From Bdellovibrionales bacterium (GTDB lineage Bacteria > Bdellovibrionota > Bacteriovoracia > Bacteriovoracales > Bacteriovoracaceae), in NCBI GenBank assembly GCA_018646675.1, contig JABGUH010000045.1:1-53489 (forward strand): a stretch of 53,489 nucleotides of DNA, written 5' to 3'. Of this stretch, positions 34,107 through 42,590 are shown piece by piece. The first letter of the stretch is position 1, and the number at the start of each line of letters is the position of its first letter. Below the pieces are notes generated by a model. It was not told the origin of the DNA. It made no database searches and was given only the letters and a program-made list of their open reading frames with translations. Position numbers and translations under genes: made by a program.

Positions 34107-36407
34107 CTACTTTAGGGCCTCTTCAATTTCACTAATTGAGATAGTCTCTCCCAAGGGGATTATCTTCCCTTGATTGTTAATGACAAAATAGGCTGGTACT
34201 CCTGCATAGCCATGGGCCAGCAGCCAGTCACCGATAATAGGATCTCGCTTAGTCCAGTCGGCCAGTAGAAGTTTTAGTTGGTACTTCTTTGCAAGCTGGG
34301 TAAAATCATCGGTGTGAATAACTAATTTTTCGTTTACCTTACAGGTAAAACACCACTTAGCAGTAAAGTCGATAAAGGTCGGTGTGCCACTCTTTTGTAG
34401 CTCTTCCATCTTTGCAGGAGACCAGGGAATCCAGGTTAAACCTTCAGAGTTTTGGGCACTTGTTACGGTTGGGGAGGGAGTTACATCTGACACTAGAGAG
34501 GTACTCTTAATAAATATTGTTAAGTAGATCAACATGGGAATGGGAACAATTGCCATTATCGTTTTAAACAAGGGAGAGCTCTTGAGCTGCTTTTGCATAT
34601 AGAGTGAAAAGAAGATGAACAGTAGGGTCATTAGCAGAAGCGGGATTAGAAAACGGTCATCTACTTGATTACTTAGAATATTAAATAGCCAGACAATTGT
34701 TAGTAAGATCGACAAGCCTAAAAAACGCTTTAGATGTTCCATCCAGAGACCGGGCTTGGGGAGAAAGGTGATTAAAGCAGGAAAAAAGGCGGTAAGAATA
34801 AAGGGTGCTGCTAGACCGAAGCCGATCGCCAGAAAGACTAGAATAATTATATGAGCAGGGGCCAGCAGGGCAAACGTCAGCGCTGTTCCCAGAAAAGGGG
34901 CACTGCAAGGAGTGGAGAGAACAGTTGCCAGTACTCCGTTGAAAAAATCAGCGAGGCCACCCTCACCGGTAGAGATTGAACCGAGCTTGCTCCCTCCTGG
35001 GGTATTAAATTCAAATAGTGAGAAGAGGTTTAGAGCAAAGATAAAAAGAATAATTATCATCACTATATTAAAGTGAGGTGATTGAAGCTGCATCCCCCAG
35101 CCAACGCTAACGCCACTGCTTTTTAAAGTAGCGATAACAATTGCCAGAATTAGAAAAGAGCTGAGAATGCCCAGAGTGTAGAATAGATTATGCTTTAAAA
35201 TGGTACGCTTTGACTTATCTCTAGAGTTAATTAGGCTGAAAAGCTTGAGGGAAATTACTGGTAGCACACAAGGCATAAAATTCAGGATAAAACCACCAAT
35301 AAATGCTAGTAACAAGTAGAAAAGGAGACTAGAGGTAGAGTTGCTACTATTCTCTTCGGCTTGGTTAGATAGGTTCTCATGGCCATTGGGGTCGTCTGCC
35401 GGTAGCGCTGTTTTTGACTTGGCTTTTGGGGGAGGAACTGGTCTGACCAAAGAAAAAAAACTTGTCATCTGTTCAGAGGTATTAAGATCAAACTGGGAGA
35501 AGGTCTTGCTAATGACCTGGGCCTGCTCCATACCGGGAGGTTGGTAAAGAAATTTTAAAGTGTAGGGTTTTTTGAATTTACCGTTAGCAGGGAGGGGAAC
35601 CTCTGGTTCTTGATACTCTCCATCCCAGTCAATCTCCATTTTGCCATAGAGGTTTCCTTTTTTATCTAAGAAGAGTTTTTCGTGTTGGAAGTCAAATGGA
35701 AGTATTGGAAAAGGGGTCAAAAAATTATTGCTGCTGCTTATCTTTTCTCCCCTCTTAACAGGATGCGAATAGAAGAGGGTCAATCCCTCCTTGCTTTTAG
35801 ATAGTGCCAAAGTTAGGTCAAGCTCTCTAGGGAATGACTGCTCTGTAGGTAGGTTGGCAAATATCTCAGAAAACTTACTATGGGAGGTGGTGGATAGTTG
35901 AGAGGAGTTGAGTTTTAGGGGATTTGCCTGGAGGGTTGCCGAAAATTTCTGCTCACCGGGAATACAGATATCCTTGCAGACCAGCCAGCTAGAGTGAATA
36001 TCGATAGTTTTGTTGGTTAGCGCCTTTTGGGTAGATTCAGAAAGAGGAAAGAAGATTGCGTACTCTCCCTCCTGTCCAAATGCCCAGATATCCCCCTGTT
36101 CAATAAACCTTGATGGCTTAGGCCACTCTAAGGGGGGGAGCACTAGATCTTGTCCATCGACACTGAATTTAAATTTGATTGGTAGTCCTGAATCCCCGGG
36201 ATTTTTCCAATAGGTATGCCAGTGCGGGTTATTTTGGTAGTGCAGCACTAAATGCGCGTCACCTTCAGGTGACTTGAAGAGGGATGTTTTAAGTTTTACC
36301 TTACCCTCACCTTTATAGTTGGCCGCAGTCGCATAAAGTGGTCGAGATAGGGCCAGAAAGGTAACTAGTGCTAAGAGGATTAGACTGATTTTAGATAGAT
36401 AGCGCAT
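34107..36407 (-). CDS. dsbD: Thiol:disulfide interchange protein DsbD (ScsB-like)
   Basis: 766 residues. A signal peptide is followed by a periplasmic N-terminal domain with WLVCKDICIPGEQ, the C-x3-C typical of ScsB/DsbD-type proteins. The central membrane domain of about eight helices carries the electron-relay Cys in FMPCVLPVISLK and STPCSAPFLGTA. The C-terminal thioredoxin domain has FTAKWCFTCKVNEK. It moves electrons from cytosolic thioredoxin to periplasmic targets. The start is placed at ATG 36407 because a signal peptide (MRYLSKISLILLALVTFLAL) begins there. The open frame extends to 36554 without support, and the ribosome binding site is poor. Confidence 0.92.
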   Translation of the reverse strand: MRYLSKISLILLALVTFLALSRPLYATAANYKGEGKVKLKTSLFKSPEGDAHLVLHYQNNPHWHTYWKNPGDSGLPIKFKFSVDGQDLVLPPLEWPKPSRFIEQGDIWAFGQEGEYAIFFPLSESTQKALTNKTIDIHSSWLVCKDICIPGEQKFSATLQANPLKLNSSQLSTTSHSKFSEIFANLPTEQSFPRELDLTLALSKSKEGLTLFYSHPVKRGEKISSSNNFLTPFPILPFDFQHEKLFLDKKGNLYGKMEIDWDGEYQEPEVPLPANGKFKKPYTLKFLYQPPGMEQAQVISKTFSQFDLNTSEQMTSFFSLVRPVPPPKAKSKTALPADDPNGHENLSNQAEENSSNSTSSLLFYLLLAFIGGFILNFMPCVLPVISLKLFSLINSRDKSKRTILKHNLFYTLGILSSFLILAIVIATLKSSGVSVGWGMQLQSPHFNIVMIIILFIFALNLFSLFEFNTPGGSKLGSISTGEGGLADFFNGVLATVLSTPCSAPFLGTALTFALLAPAHIIILVFLAIGFGLAAPFILTAFFPALITFLPKPGLWMEHLKRFLGLSILLTIVWLFNILSNQVDDRFLIPLLLMTLLFIFFSLYMQKQLKSSPLFKTIMAIVPIPMLIYLTIFIKSTSLVSDVTPSPTVTSAQNSEGLTWIPWSPAKMEELQKSGTPTFIDFTAKWCFTCKVNEKLVIHTDDFTQLAKKYQLKLLLADWTKRDPIIGDWLLAHGYAGVPAYFVINNQGKIIPLGETISISEIEEALK

Positions 36408-36617
36408 ATTGCTGCGAATTGTAGCACTACCTGATAACCTTCGTAAACAGTGGATAAGTATAGGGAATATGGTGAAGCAGTGCGAAATTGTTACACACAG
36501 AGTTCTGGTCACTAGGTTGAAGAGGTGATTAGTGATATGCAGATGCAAATACAAACTAAAAATATAGATAACTAAAGCATTTTAGGATCACTTAATTCTT
36601 TTTAGAGGTACCTTACT

Positions 36618-38027
36618 ATGAGAAACAGATTTACCCTCTTTCTTCTGCTATTTTTTATTGTTGCAACACCTGTAATCTCCTTTGGGGAGGTTAACTCCTT
36701 AGAGCGTGCGAATCCCGAAGTTGAATGTAGCCAAGAGCTACAACGTTGCACCTATGTTACCCAAAATCTAAATGCCCGGGAACTAGTGACCAAACTTAAG
36801 GCGATTATGTTTCCTCAAACTGTACCAACGGCCCAGGATGGTTACATCTATGTTGAGAGTCTGAAAAAGATTAATTTCTGGTTTTTTGATCAGGCGATGT
36901 TGGATCGATTTGTTGGGCTAATCCCGCTGCTCGATAGCTTTGAGGATTTTAATCCGACAGCTTTGGTGCAGTTGACGACTGAAATTTATGCTGTAACTCA
37001 AGAGGGGTTAAGTCAGCTTGAGATATCCCTAAGTAGTGCTGTCAACGGTTTGTCCGGTGTCTCTCTTGGTGCCTTGTCGCTGATTGCCAACTCTCCGCTC
37101 TCAATTGGTACTAACGCTCTCTCGGTCGCTTTGAGTGGCCAGCGCAGTCGACAACAACTATCTCGGATAAGTGTTGTGAATCAACTGATTAGTAACTATG
37201 GGAATATAAGTTTTAAACATAAGAGCAAGGTCTATATCTCTCCTAACTCCGTTACCACCAAAGAGGAGGAGGCAGGGGTCGAAATCAGAGGCGAGGTATC
37301 AATTAACCGTCATGACTCTAACTACGTTTTGCTGAAAAATTACTCTTTTTTCTATGGTATCATCAACCCATCACAGGAGTTGACAGCACAGAGTCCTGTT
37401 ACCTCCCTCGAATTTTCCTTTGAAGAGATGTATCTTACTGAAGGGCTCTCGCGGATGATGGTCAGTTCCAACTTTTTTGAGGTTGGAAGTAGTCGCGGTG
37501 GTTTTTTTGATATTTGGAATCGTGGTCGTAATGCAAAAAAGTCAAAATTATTAGTTGTGACTCGGGCCCGGACTTTCTCTTTTGATGAGTTTATGGCCGA
37601 AAGCCGTCGGTTAAGTGAACTGACCCTCTATAACCACTTTAACCAAAATGATATTGCCACCTTGTCTGATCGGGAGATCCCAATCAAAGAGGTATTTAAC
37701 TCTTTGACTCCATATTCCTACCTAACTCACTCTGGAGAGCGGGTATTGGGATTTCGTTTGGATCGTAAGCTGGCCACCAGTAAGAACTATAAGCGTGAGA
37801 TTAAGATCAAGGTTAAAGGGGGGGGCATGAAGATGCTCGAAGGTGCTCGACTGGACCGCTTGATGTTATCAGGCTTGAAATTTGATGACTTTGCCCCCAA
37901 ATACCTAAGCAAGTATAAGATCAAGATCAATGTTACCTTGACGGAGGAGCTGCCCTCAGGTCGTGGCGCTTCTCGCAAGATAACCTTAGAGTACAATCCC
38001 AAAGAGAATCGTTTTCTTCACCTCTAG
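36618..38027 (+). CDS. Exported secretin-like protein
   Basis: Signal peptide (residues 1-24). Residues about 45-110 resemble a secretin N1-type domain (QNLNARELVTKLKAIM...INFWFFDQAMLDRFVGLIPLLD). The following part runs like a secretin core: ALVQLTTEIYAVTQEGLSQLEISLSS (compare V.VE..I.EV), a Gly/Ser/Leu-rich patch, LSRISVVNQLISNYGNISF, and late KLLVVTRARTFSFDEF (compare L.I.ITPR). It lacks identifiable N0 or S domains. The call rests on pattern, not on a search. It heads a group of three exported-protein genes (36618-39886) read in the same direction. Confidence 0.45.
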   Translation: MRNRFTLFLLLFFIVATPVISFGEVNSLERANPEVECSQELQRCTYVTQNLNARELVTKLKAIMFPQTVPTAQDGYIYVESLKKINFWFFDQAMLDRFVGLIPLLDSFEDFNPTALVQLTTEIYAVTQEGLSQLEISLSSAVNGLSGVSLGALSLIANSPLSIGTNALSVALSGQRSRQQLSRISVVNQLISNYGNISFKHKSKVYISPNSVTTKEEEAGVEIRGEVSINRHDSNYVLLKNYSFFYGIINPSQELTAQSPVTSLEFSFEEMYLTEGLSRMMVSSNFFEVGSSRGGFFDIWNRGRNAKKSKLLVVTRARTFSFDEFMAESRRLSELTLYNHFNQNDIATLSDREIPIKEVFNSLTPYSYLTHSGERVLGFRLDRKLATSKNYKREIKIKVKGGGMKMLEGARLDRLMLSGLKFDDFAPKYLSKYKIKINVTLTEELPSGRGASRKITLEYNPKENRFLHL

Positions 38028-38050
38028 ACTACTAATCAGGGACCCTGGCG

Positions 38051-39103
38051 ATGATCTTTAAACAGACGATTATCATTCATCTAATGTTGATGGTTATTGC
38101 CATCTACTCTTTGGCGTCTCAGGCTAACACCAGCTTTTTACCTAGATCCTTAGTTACGGTGGATCAGTTGATCGAGGAGTTTCGCGGAGGTTTAACTACA
38201 AAAGTTAAGGATTTAAGTAGCAACTACATCGCTACCGTAAGTTCAGGTAGTATAATTTTCACCTCCCATGAAGATGTCGGTTGTCCCTACCGGCCAATGA
38301 AGAGCGGAACAACCTTGGCACAGGTTAGATTACATGTGGAACAGAGTGAGGGACGTCAGTTAGAGGTTGCTCGTTATTTTGCCTGCGGTGGAAAACTCTC
38401 CTTGATTGAGGAGGTGGTTACCAAAGGTAAAAACCTTACTCCCGTAGCATGGGGTAAATTTATTCAAGGGAAACGTACTTTTGCTTTACAGAAAGGAGAA
38501 GATTTTCGTCTCTATCGGTTAAGCAATAGTAAGCAACAGGAGCTGTTCAAGGTTATTATTCAACGGATGGATAATGGTAAGGTGATGAATATGACATTCT
38601 TTATTCGCCAGGCAAAATTTTTGACTATTCGCTATCAATTTGAAAAGAGTCTTACCCGAGCTATTTTTACCAGCCACGGTTTTAAAGTGAGCTACCATCT
38701 CAAACACTCATCATGGGATATTGATACTTTTGAGAAAGACAACCGAGGGTTTGCTAAATTAGTGGTCAATGCATATGCAACTCCGGTGGGGAAAGTGGAC
38801 TATATTCTTAATGGATCTTTAATGTCTCAAGGGGCTTTCCAAAAATTTTTTCAGTATACGATCACTAGGAAGACATTTGAGAAAATAGCTAAGTTTATTA
38901 AATCCCATCTGCATGTTTTTCCCACCACCTCATTTCGTCAGGCCGGTCTTACCAATACACGTTTTCTAGATGAGTTGAAATTGGCCCATATTCGTCTTGT
39001 TAATAATACTGAAATTAATATGGTCAAGGATACGGTTCGGCAGTATATTCAGGCAATTGAAGAGGGAACGATTAAAATCGATGATCGTCGTCCTAAGGAG
39101 TAA
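38051..39103 (+). CDS. Exported hypothetical protein, 350 aa
   Basis: Signal peptide at residues 1-25 (IIIHLMLMVIAIYSLASQA). The mature protein is rich in beta strands, with two Cys in its N-terminal half (EDVGCPYRP, YFACGGKL), possibly a disulfide. The C-terminal helical tail is charged (DTVRQYIQAIEEGTIKIDDRRPKE). I know no family. It starts 24 bp after the secretin-like gene and 10 bp before the next exported-protein gene, so the three are likely one operon and perhaps one envelope apparatus. Confidence 0.55.
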   Translation: MIFKQTIIIHLMLMVIAIYSLASQANTSFLPRSLVTVDQLIEEFRGGLTTKVKDLSSNYIATVSSGSIIFTSHEDVGCPYRPMKSGTTLAQVRLHVEQSEGRQLEVARYFACGGKLSLIEEVVTKGKNLTPVAWGKFIQGKRTFALQKGEDFRLYRLSNSKQQELFKVIIQRMDNGKVMNMTFFIRQAKFLTIRYQFEKSLTRAIFTSHGFKVSYHLKHSSWDIDTFEKDNRGFAKLVVNAYATPVGKVDYILNGSLMSQGAFQKFFQYTITRKTFEKIAKFIKSHLHVFPTTSFRQAGLTNTRFLDELKLAHIRLVNNTEINMVKDTVRQYIQAIEEGTIKIDDRRPKE

Positions 39104-39112
39104 CACTTTGCC

Positions 39113-39886
39113 ATGAAAGCAGTTAGATTGTTACTACTTGCCACCTTTTTAACTGTTAGCTCTCTTGCGGCCCAGCCGCTCACCTTTCCCAGTAATGCGC
39201 CCGGGGCGGATGAGTTGGTAAAAAGGGTTTTTAGTGAGCTTCGGTTCTATTTCTACCAATTGTCTTTAAATAGTATTATTACCTATACAGACAATCATTG
39301 TCGCATTTTTCATTACAAGAAGTCAGCACATAGCGCCCACGATGGTAACCCCATAGATACCAAACTACAGTTTTGTATCGTACGTAGTGTTACTCAGGGA
39401 ATGCTACATGAATCATTGCGCTTTCATGTGGATGGTCGGATGGCAGGAAAAATTATTATTAGTCGGACGCAAAATGTGACTCCCACTCCGGATGAGAATA
39501 TCTTTCGTTTTGAACTACCTGGGCCCTCGAAATCATCCAAGTTTGTCATTGAAACTCAGGTGGTTGATTTGCGTTTAGATTTTGAGCAGAGTTCAGCTCA
39601 AAGGACGCTTCATGCTAATATATTCAATCAAACAATTTCAATAGTAGACAGGATAGCTGCTGATAGAAGCTCTAGAGCGTATACTTTTGAATCTAAATCT
39701 CGTAGTTATTCGTTACAAGCAGTCGTTGATAGGCTGCAGACTAGCTACTATGTCGATACGATGGCAGAAAGAGTTGCTCCTCACTATTTTAATCAGATGA
39801 TAGGATCTTCGCTCAGGATGTTCTCTTCCGCCGGTACTATAATTAAAAGACGTTTGATTAACGGATATGGCTGGCCGGATATCTAG
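39113..39886 (+). CDS. Exported hypothetical protein, 257 aa
   Basis: Signal peptide at residues 1-20 (RLLLLATFLTVSSLAAQ). The mature part is mixed alpha/beta, with two Cys (NHCRIFHY, QFCIVRS) placed like those in the preceding protein, which hints at a shared fold, though sequence similarity is slight. No family recognised. Last gene of the three-gene exported set; it converges on the MenH-like gene with 3 bp between stops. Confidence 0.55.
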   Translation: MKAVRLLLLATFLTVSSLAAQPLTFPSNAPGADELVKRVFSELRFYFYQLSLNSIITYTDNHCRIFHYKKSAHSAHDGNPIDTKLQFCIVRSVTQGMLHESLRFHVDGRMAGKIIISRTQNVTPTPDENIFRFELPGPSKSSKFVIETQVVDLRLDFEQSSAQRTLHANIFNQTISIVDRIAADRSSRAYTFESKSRSYSLQAVVDRLQTSYYVDTMAERVAPHYFNQMIGSSLRMFSSAGTIIKRRLINGYGWPDI

Positions 39887-39889
39887 AGC

Positions 39890-40681
39890 TTAAATCCAGA
39901 GTCCTTTTAAATAATGTAAAAATAGTTTCGGCTGTTCTAAGTGGGTATTGTGTCCACTTAGATCTACAATATGGTGTTTGATGGCAGAGTTGCCTTGGGC
40001 CAAACGAGTGCCAACTGCGGTATATTTTATATCTTCTCGTCCGCTAATATAGCTAATTGGTAGAGAAACTCGGCTTAAATCTTTCCAGTAAGATGGTTGT
40101 GGCCCCACGCCTAGACAGTTAAGACTCTCTTGCCACCCCGCCACTTGTGAGAAGTTCTTACTCTCAATTAAAGTATCCAGTAGCGGCTGATTCTGGTTGA
40201 GTTGACCAAAAATCGGATTGGCGTACCACTTAAGTAAAAAGTTAGTTAAATCACCTTGACTGCTAATATCGGCCAGCAGCTTTTGGTCAGATTGTTGTCG
40301 AGCAATGCGTTCAGCTTGATCTTCAATACCAGGAGAAGCTGACTCGATCAGTGCACTAGTAAATATTTGTGGATATCTGATAATAATATCCATCGCAATA
40401 CGGCCGCCCATCGAGTAGCCAACCAGCGCTAATTTTTTATTTTGGTATGGAGTTATGCAAGATACAATCTGATCAGATAAAATTTCAATGTCTAGTGGGG
40501 TGATGATTGGAGAGTTTCCATGGCCGGGGAGATCAAGGATAATTGATTCAATATTCTCTTTTTGCAGTAGATCGGCATAGGGTTGCCAATCAGCGCTGCT
40601 GCCCATATAGCCATGTAGAAAAAGGATTAACCGATCTCCAGCTGCACTTTTAATATGTTGGTAGTTAAGTTGATCAAACAT
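39890..40681 (-). CDS. Alpha/beta hydrolase, MenH-like
   Basis: 263 residues. The oxyanion region is LFLHGYMGSSADWQPYADLL, the nucleophile elbow GYSMGGRIAMDI, the acid is in SGREDIKYT and the base in LSGHNTHLEQP, so Ser-Asp-His are all present. The HGYMGS...W and GYSMGGR patterns resemble MenH (SHCHC synthase of menaquinone synthesis). No other men genes are nearby, so an esterase or C-C hydrolase is equally possible. It follows the anti-sigma gene by 9 bp, so it is probably the third gene of the ECF sigma operon. Confidence 0.75.
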   Translation of the reverse strand: MFDQLNYQHIKSAAGDRLILFLHGYMGSSADWQPYADLLQKENIESIILDLPGHGNSPIITPLDIEILSDQIVSCITPYQNKKLALVGYSMGGRIAMDIIIRYPQIFTSALIESASPGIEDQAERIARQQSDQKLLADISSQGDLTNFLLKWYANPIFGQLNQNQPLLDTLIESKNFSQVAGWQESLNCLGVGPQPSYWKDLSRVSLPISYISGREDIKYTAVGTRLAQGNSAIKHHIVDLSGHNTHLEQPKLFLHYLKGLWI

Positions 40682-40690
40682 CTTACACTA

Positions 40691-40930
40691 TTAAGAGATA
40701 ATTTTTTTGATTATAGTCTCTGTCAGTTCTTGGCAGCGCTCACTCTGTTTTGAGTCATTTTTAAATTGTTGGTCATATCGTTGTAAGGCGCGGCCAATGA
40801 TTTCAAGTTGCTTTTGTTGATTACCACAGCACTTACAAAATAGCAGATGCATCTTGATCTCTACTCTTTGCATTAAGCTTAACTTTTGTCCTGGAACTAA
40901 AAGCTGGGCAATTTCCTTGCATGATCTCAT
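40691..40930 (-). CDS. Small zinc-finger anti-sigma factor candidate
   Basis: 79 residues. The block EIKMHLLFCKCCGNQQ contains H-x3-C-x2-C, the zinc anti-sigma (ZAS/zf-HC2) motif, together with the early Cys (C4). It has no membrane segment, so it would be a soluble cytoplasmic anti-sigma factor of the ChrR/RsrA type rather than a membrane-bound one. Its ATG overlaps the sigma stop (ATGA). A Zn/thiol site makes it a plausible sensor of metal or oxidative stress. Confidence 0.75.
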   Translation of the reverse strand: MRSCKEIAQLLVPGQKLSLMQRVEIKMHLLFCKCCGNQQKQLEIIGRALQRYDQQFKNDSKQSERCQELTETIIKKIIS

Positions 40931-41523
40931 TGGTTACTTGTCCTCTCTATACAGTTACGAAGCTGGTTTTTAGCTCGATAGATCAGTACTCCTAAGTTAG
41001 TGATAGAAATGTCTAGAATATTACATATTTCGTCACTGTTTTCTCCCTCAACCTCCCGTAGGTAGAATGCCATTCGTTGGTTTTCAGGGATCAGCTCAAG
41101 GCAGTGCTGTATGATTTCCATGGTTTCTGTCGCTTGCAGCATCTTTTCAGGAGCTTGAGGAGGATTAATCCATTCGCCTTGCTGGTTAAATTGATCGGCC
41201 ATTACATCTTCAAAAGGGGATTCGCTGGTGTGGCGCTTGCGCTCACGTGCGAGCTCCCTTCTCTTGTTATAGAAGATGCCAAATAGAAATGTTCGAATGT
41301 GTGATCGCTGCTCAAAAGAGGAAATTTTCTCAAAAAATGTCACCCAGGTGGCCTGGACCAACTCATCGGCATCGGAGTCTGATATTCCCATACCGTAGGC
41401 GGCTTTTGCCAACTGATTGGTATATTGCTGAACAATTGCACCAACAGCTACTTTGTCACGGTCAATTAGCTTATTAATAAAGGTAGAGGAGTTGAAATGT
41501 AGATCTTTTTTGCTAGTAGTCAT
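40927..41523 (-). CDS. ECF sigma factor (RpoE-like)
   Basis: 198 residues from ATG 41523. Region 2 includes DADELVQATWVTFFEKISSFEQRSHIRTFLFGIFYNKRRELAR, matching the ECF D-A-E-D-L-x-Q-x-x-F pattern and the -10-recognition helix. Region 4 is LIPENQRMAFYLREVEGENSDEICNILDISITNLGVLIYRAKNQLR. It should direct a small regulon, with the adjacent anti-sigma as partner. The open frame upstream to 41610 lacks support. It is divergent from yceI-bufABC, the likely target operon. Confidence 0.92.
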   Translation of the reverse strand: MTTSKKDLHFNSSTFINKLIDRDKVAVGAIVQQYTNQLAKAAYGMGISDSDADELVQATWVTFFEKISSFEQRSHIRTFLFGIFYNKRRELARERKRHTSESPFEDVMADQFNQQGEWINPPQAPEKMLQATETMEIIQHCLELIPENQRMAFYLREVEGENSDEICNILDISITNLGVLIYRAKNQLRNCIERTSNQ

Positions 41524-41600
41524 GATGGTTAGTAGTAATCTTTTCGTGAAGTGAAAAAAAAGTAAAGAAATATTTGTAATGAAATGCCTGCGGGTTGCAC

Positions 41601-41613
41601 TTATTGACAATAA
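41601..41613. promoter_or_regulatory. Palindrome TTATTG-A-CAATAA between sigma gene and yceI
   Basis: A perfect 6-bp inverted repeat around a single A, overlapping a TTGACA-like hexamer (41604-41609) in the 131-bp divergent gap. It may be a promoter element shared by both directions or an operator. I could not identify a clear ECF -35/-10 pair. Confidence 0.35.
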
Positions 41614-41654
41614 CGCATGTAAGCGAAGTTATTACCAAACCAAAGGAGTTTATA

Positions 41655-42251
41655 ATGAAGGCCATAACAATTTTTCTGACAGTCCTACTTAGTTTAACCA
41701 CCACCATTACCTCTATCGCGGGAAATTACCGCCTGGATGAGGCCCATACCCACCTGGGATTTAAAATTCGCCATCTGGGATTCTCTAATGTTCGTGGTAA
41801 TTTTGATAAATTTAAGGGGCAGGGAGAATTTGAACAGAAAGGAGGGATCTTATCCAAGCTGGTAGTTACCATCGATGCGGCATCGATCAATACCAACGAG
41901 CCAGATCGGGACCGTCACTTGCGCGATAGTGATTTTTTCCATGTGAAGAAATACCCTACGCTTAGATTTAAATCTACCAAGATAACCACTAAAAATGGTC
42001 GGCCATGGTCAATTAATGGAGAGCTGACCATGCGAGGTGTGACTAAAAAGGTGGTGCTTAAGGTGGATGAGTGGGGAGGCACAATGGAGGATGCTTGGGG
42101 TAACCAGCGGATTGCTTTCTCTGCCACCGGAAAGATTGATCGTCGGAAGTTTGGTCTAACTTGGAACAAAGGTCTGAAAAAGGTTGCCGGGGTAACAGTC
42201 GGTAACGAGGTTAAATTTGAGCTAGATATTCAAGCCATCAAGCTTGATTAG
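41655..42251 (+). CDS. YceI-family periplasmic protein
   Basis: 198 residues: signal peptide (residues 1-22) followed by a complete YceI lipocalin-like domain (YRLDEAHTHLGFKIRHLGFSNVRGNFDKFKG, SINTNEPDRDRHLRDSDFFHVKKYPTLRFKST, LTMRGVTKKVVLKV, FGLTWNKGL). YceI proteins bind isoprenoids or other amphiphiles and are often stress-induced. AAAGGAG precedes the ATG by 8 nt. It is first in the operon with bufA-bufB-bufC and divergent from the ECF sigma gene. Confidence 0.9.
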   Translation: MKAITIFLTVLLSLTTTITSIAGNYRLDEAHTHLGFKIRHLGFSNVRGNFDKFKGQGEFEQKGGILSKLVVTIDAASINTNEPDRDRHLRDSDFFHVKKYPTLRFKSTKITTKNGRPWSINGELTMRGVTKKVVLKVDEWGGTMEDAWGNQRIAFSATGKIDRRKFGLTWNKGLKKVAGVTVGNEVKFELDIQAIKLD

Positions 42252-42308
42252 TAGGTGCCAAAAGGTACTAGATATAACAAACAAATTAATAGCAAAAGGA
42301 GATTTGAA

Positions 42309-42590
42309 ATGAGAGCAAACAAGAGATTATTAGGTGTAGCGTTGACTGGATTAGTATTGGCCGCAGGGTGTGCTGCAGGAACGACTGGCAGTAACTCTAA
42401 TAGTGCCGCCAGTGCCCAAGCAGTAATGGGAGAGTGCCACGGAGTTAATGCCTGTAAGGGAGCTGGTGCTTGTGGCGGAAAAGGACACAGCTGTGCAGGT
42501 AAAAATTCCTGTAAGGGTAAAGGGTGGCTAAAGCTTAGCAAGGCAGAGTGTAGTGAGAAGGGTGGAACTTTTAAAGGGGCGATGATGTGA
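42309..42590 (+). CDS. bufA: Bufferin-type metallophore precursor (BufA2-like) with lipobox
   Basis: 93 residues. A signal sequence ends in LAAGC (Cys21), a good lipobox. The mature part has six more Cys in a regular pattern (C43, C49, C55, C62, C68, C81), including CHGVNACKG and CAGKNSCKGKGW, the signature of BufA2 precursors. In this RiPP family MNIO enzymes convert Cys to metal-binding thiooxazole-type groups; bufferins help cells survive copper or related metal stress. The ATG at 42309 follows AAAAGGAG; the frame is open from 42255. Its end overlaps the MNIO gene. A lipid anchor would be unusual. Confidence 0.82.
   Translation: MRANKRLLGVALTGLVLAAGCAAGTTGSNSNSAASAQAVMGECHGVNACKGAGACGGKGHSCAGKNSCKGKGWLKLSKAECSEKGGTFKGAMM

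Noticed and set aside
42255..42308. Upstream extension of bufA frame
   Set aside because: The signal peptide and the AAAAGGAG site fix the start at ATG 42309.
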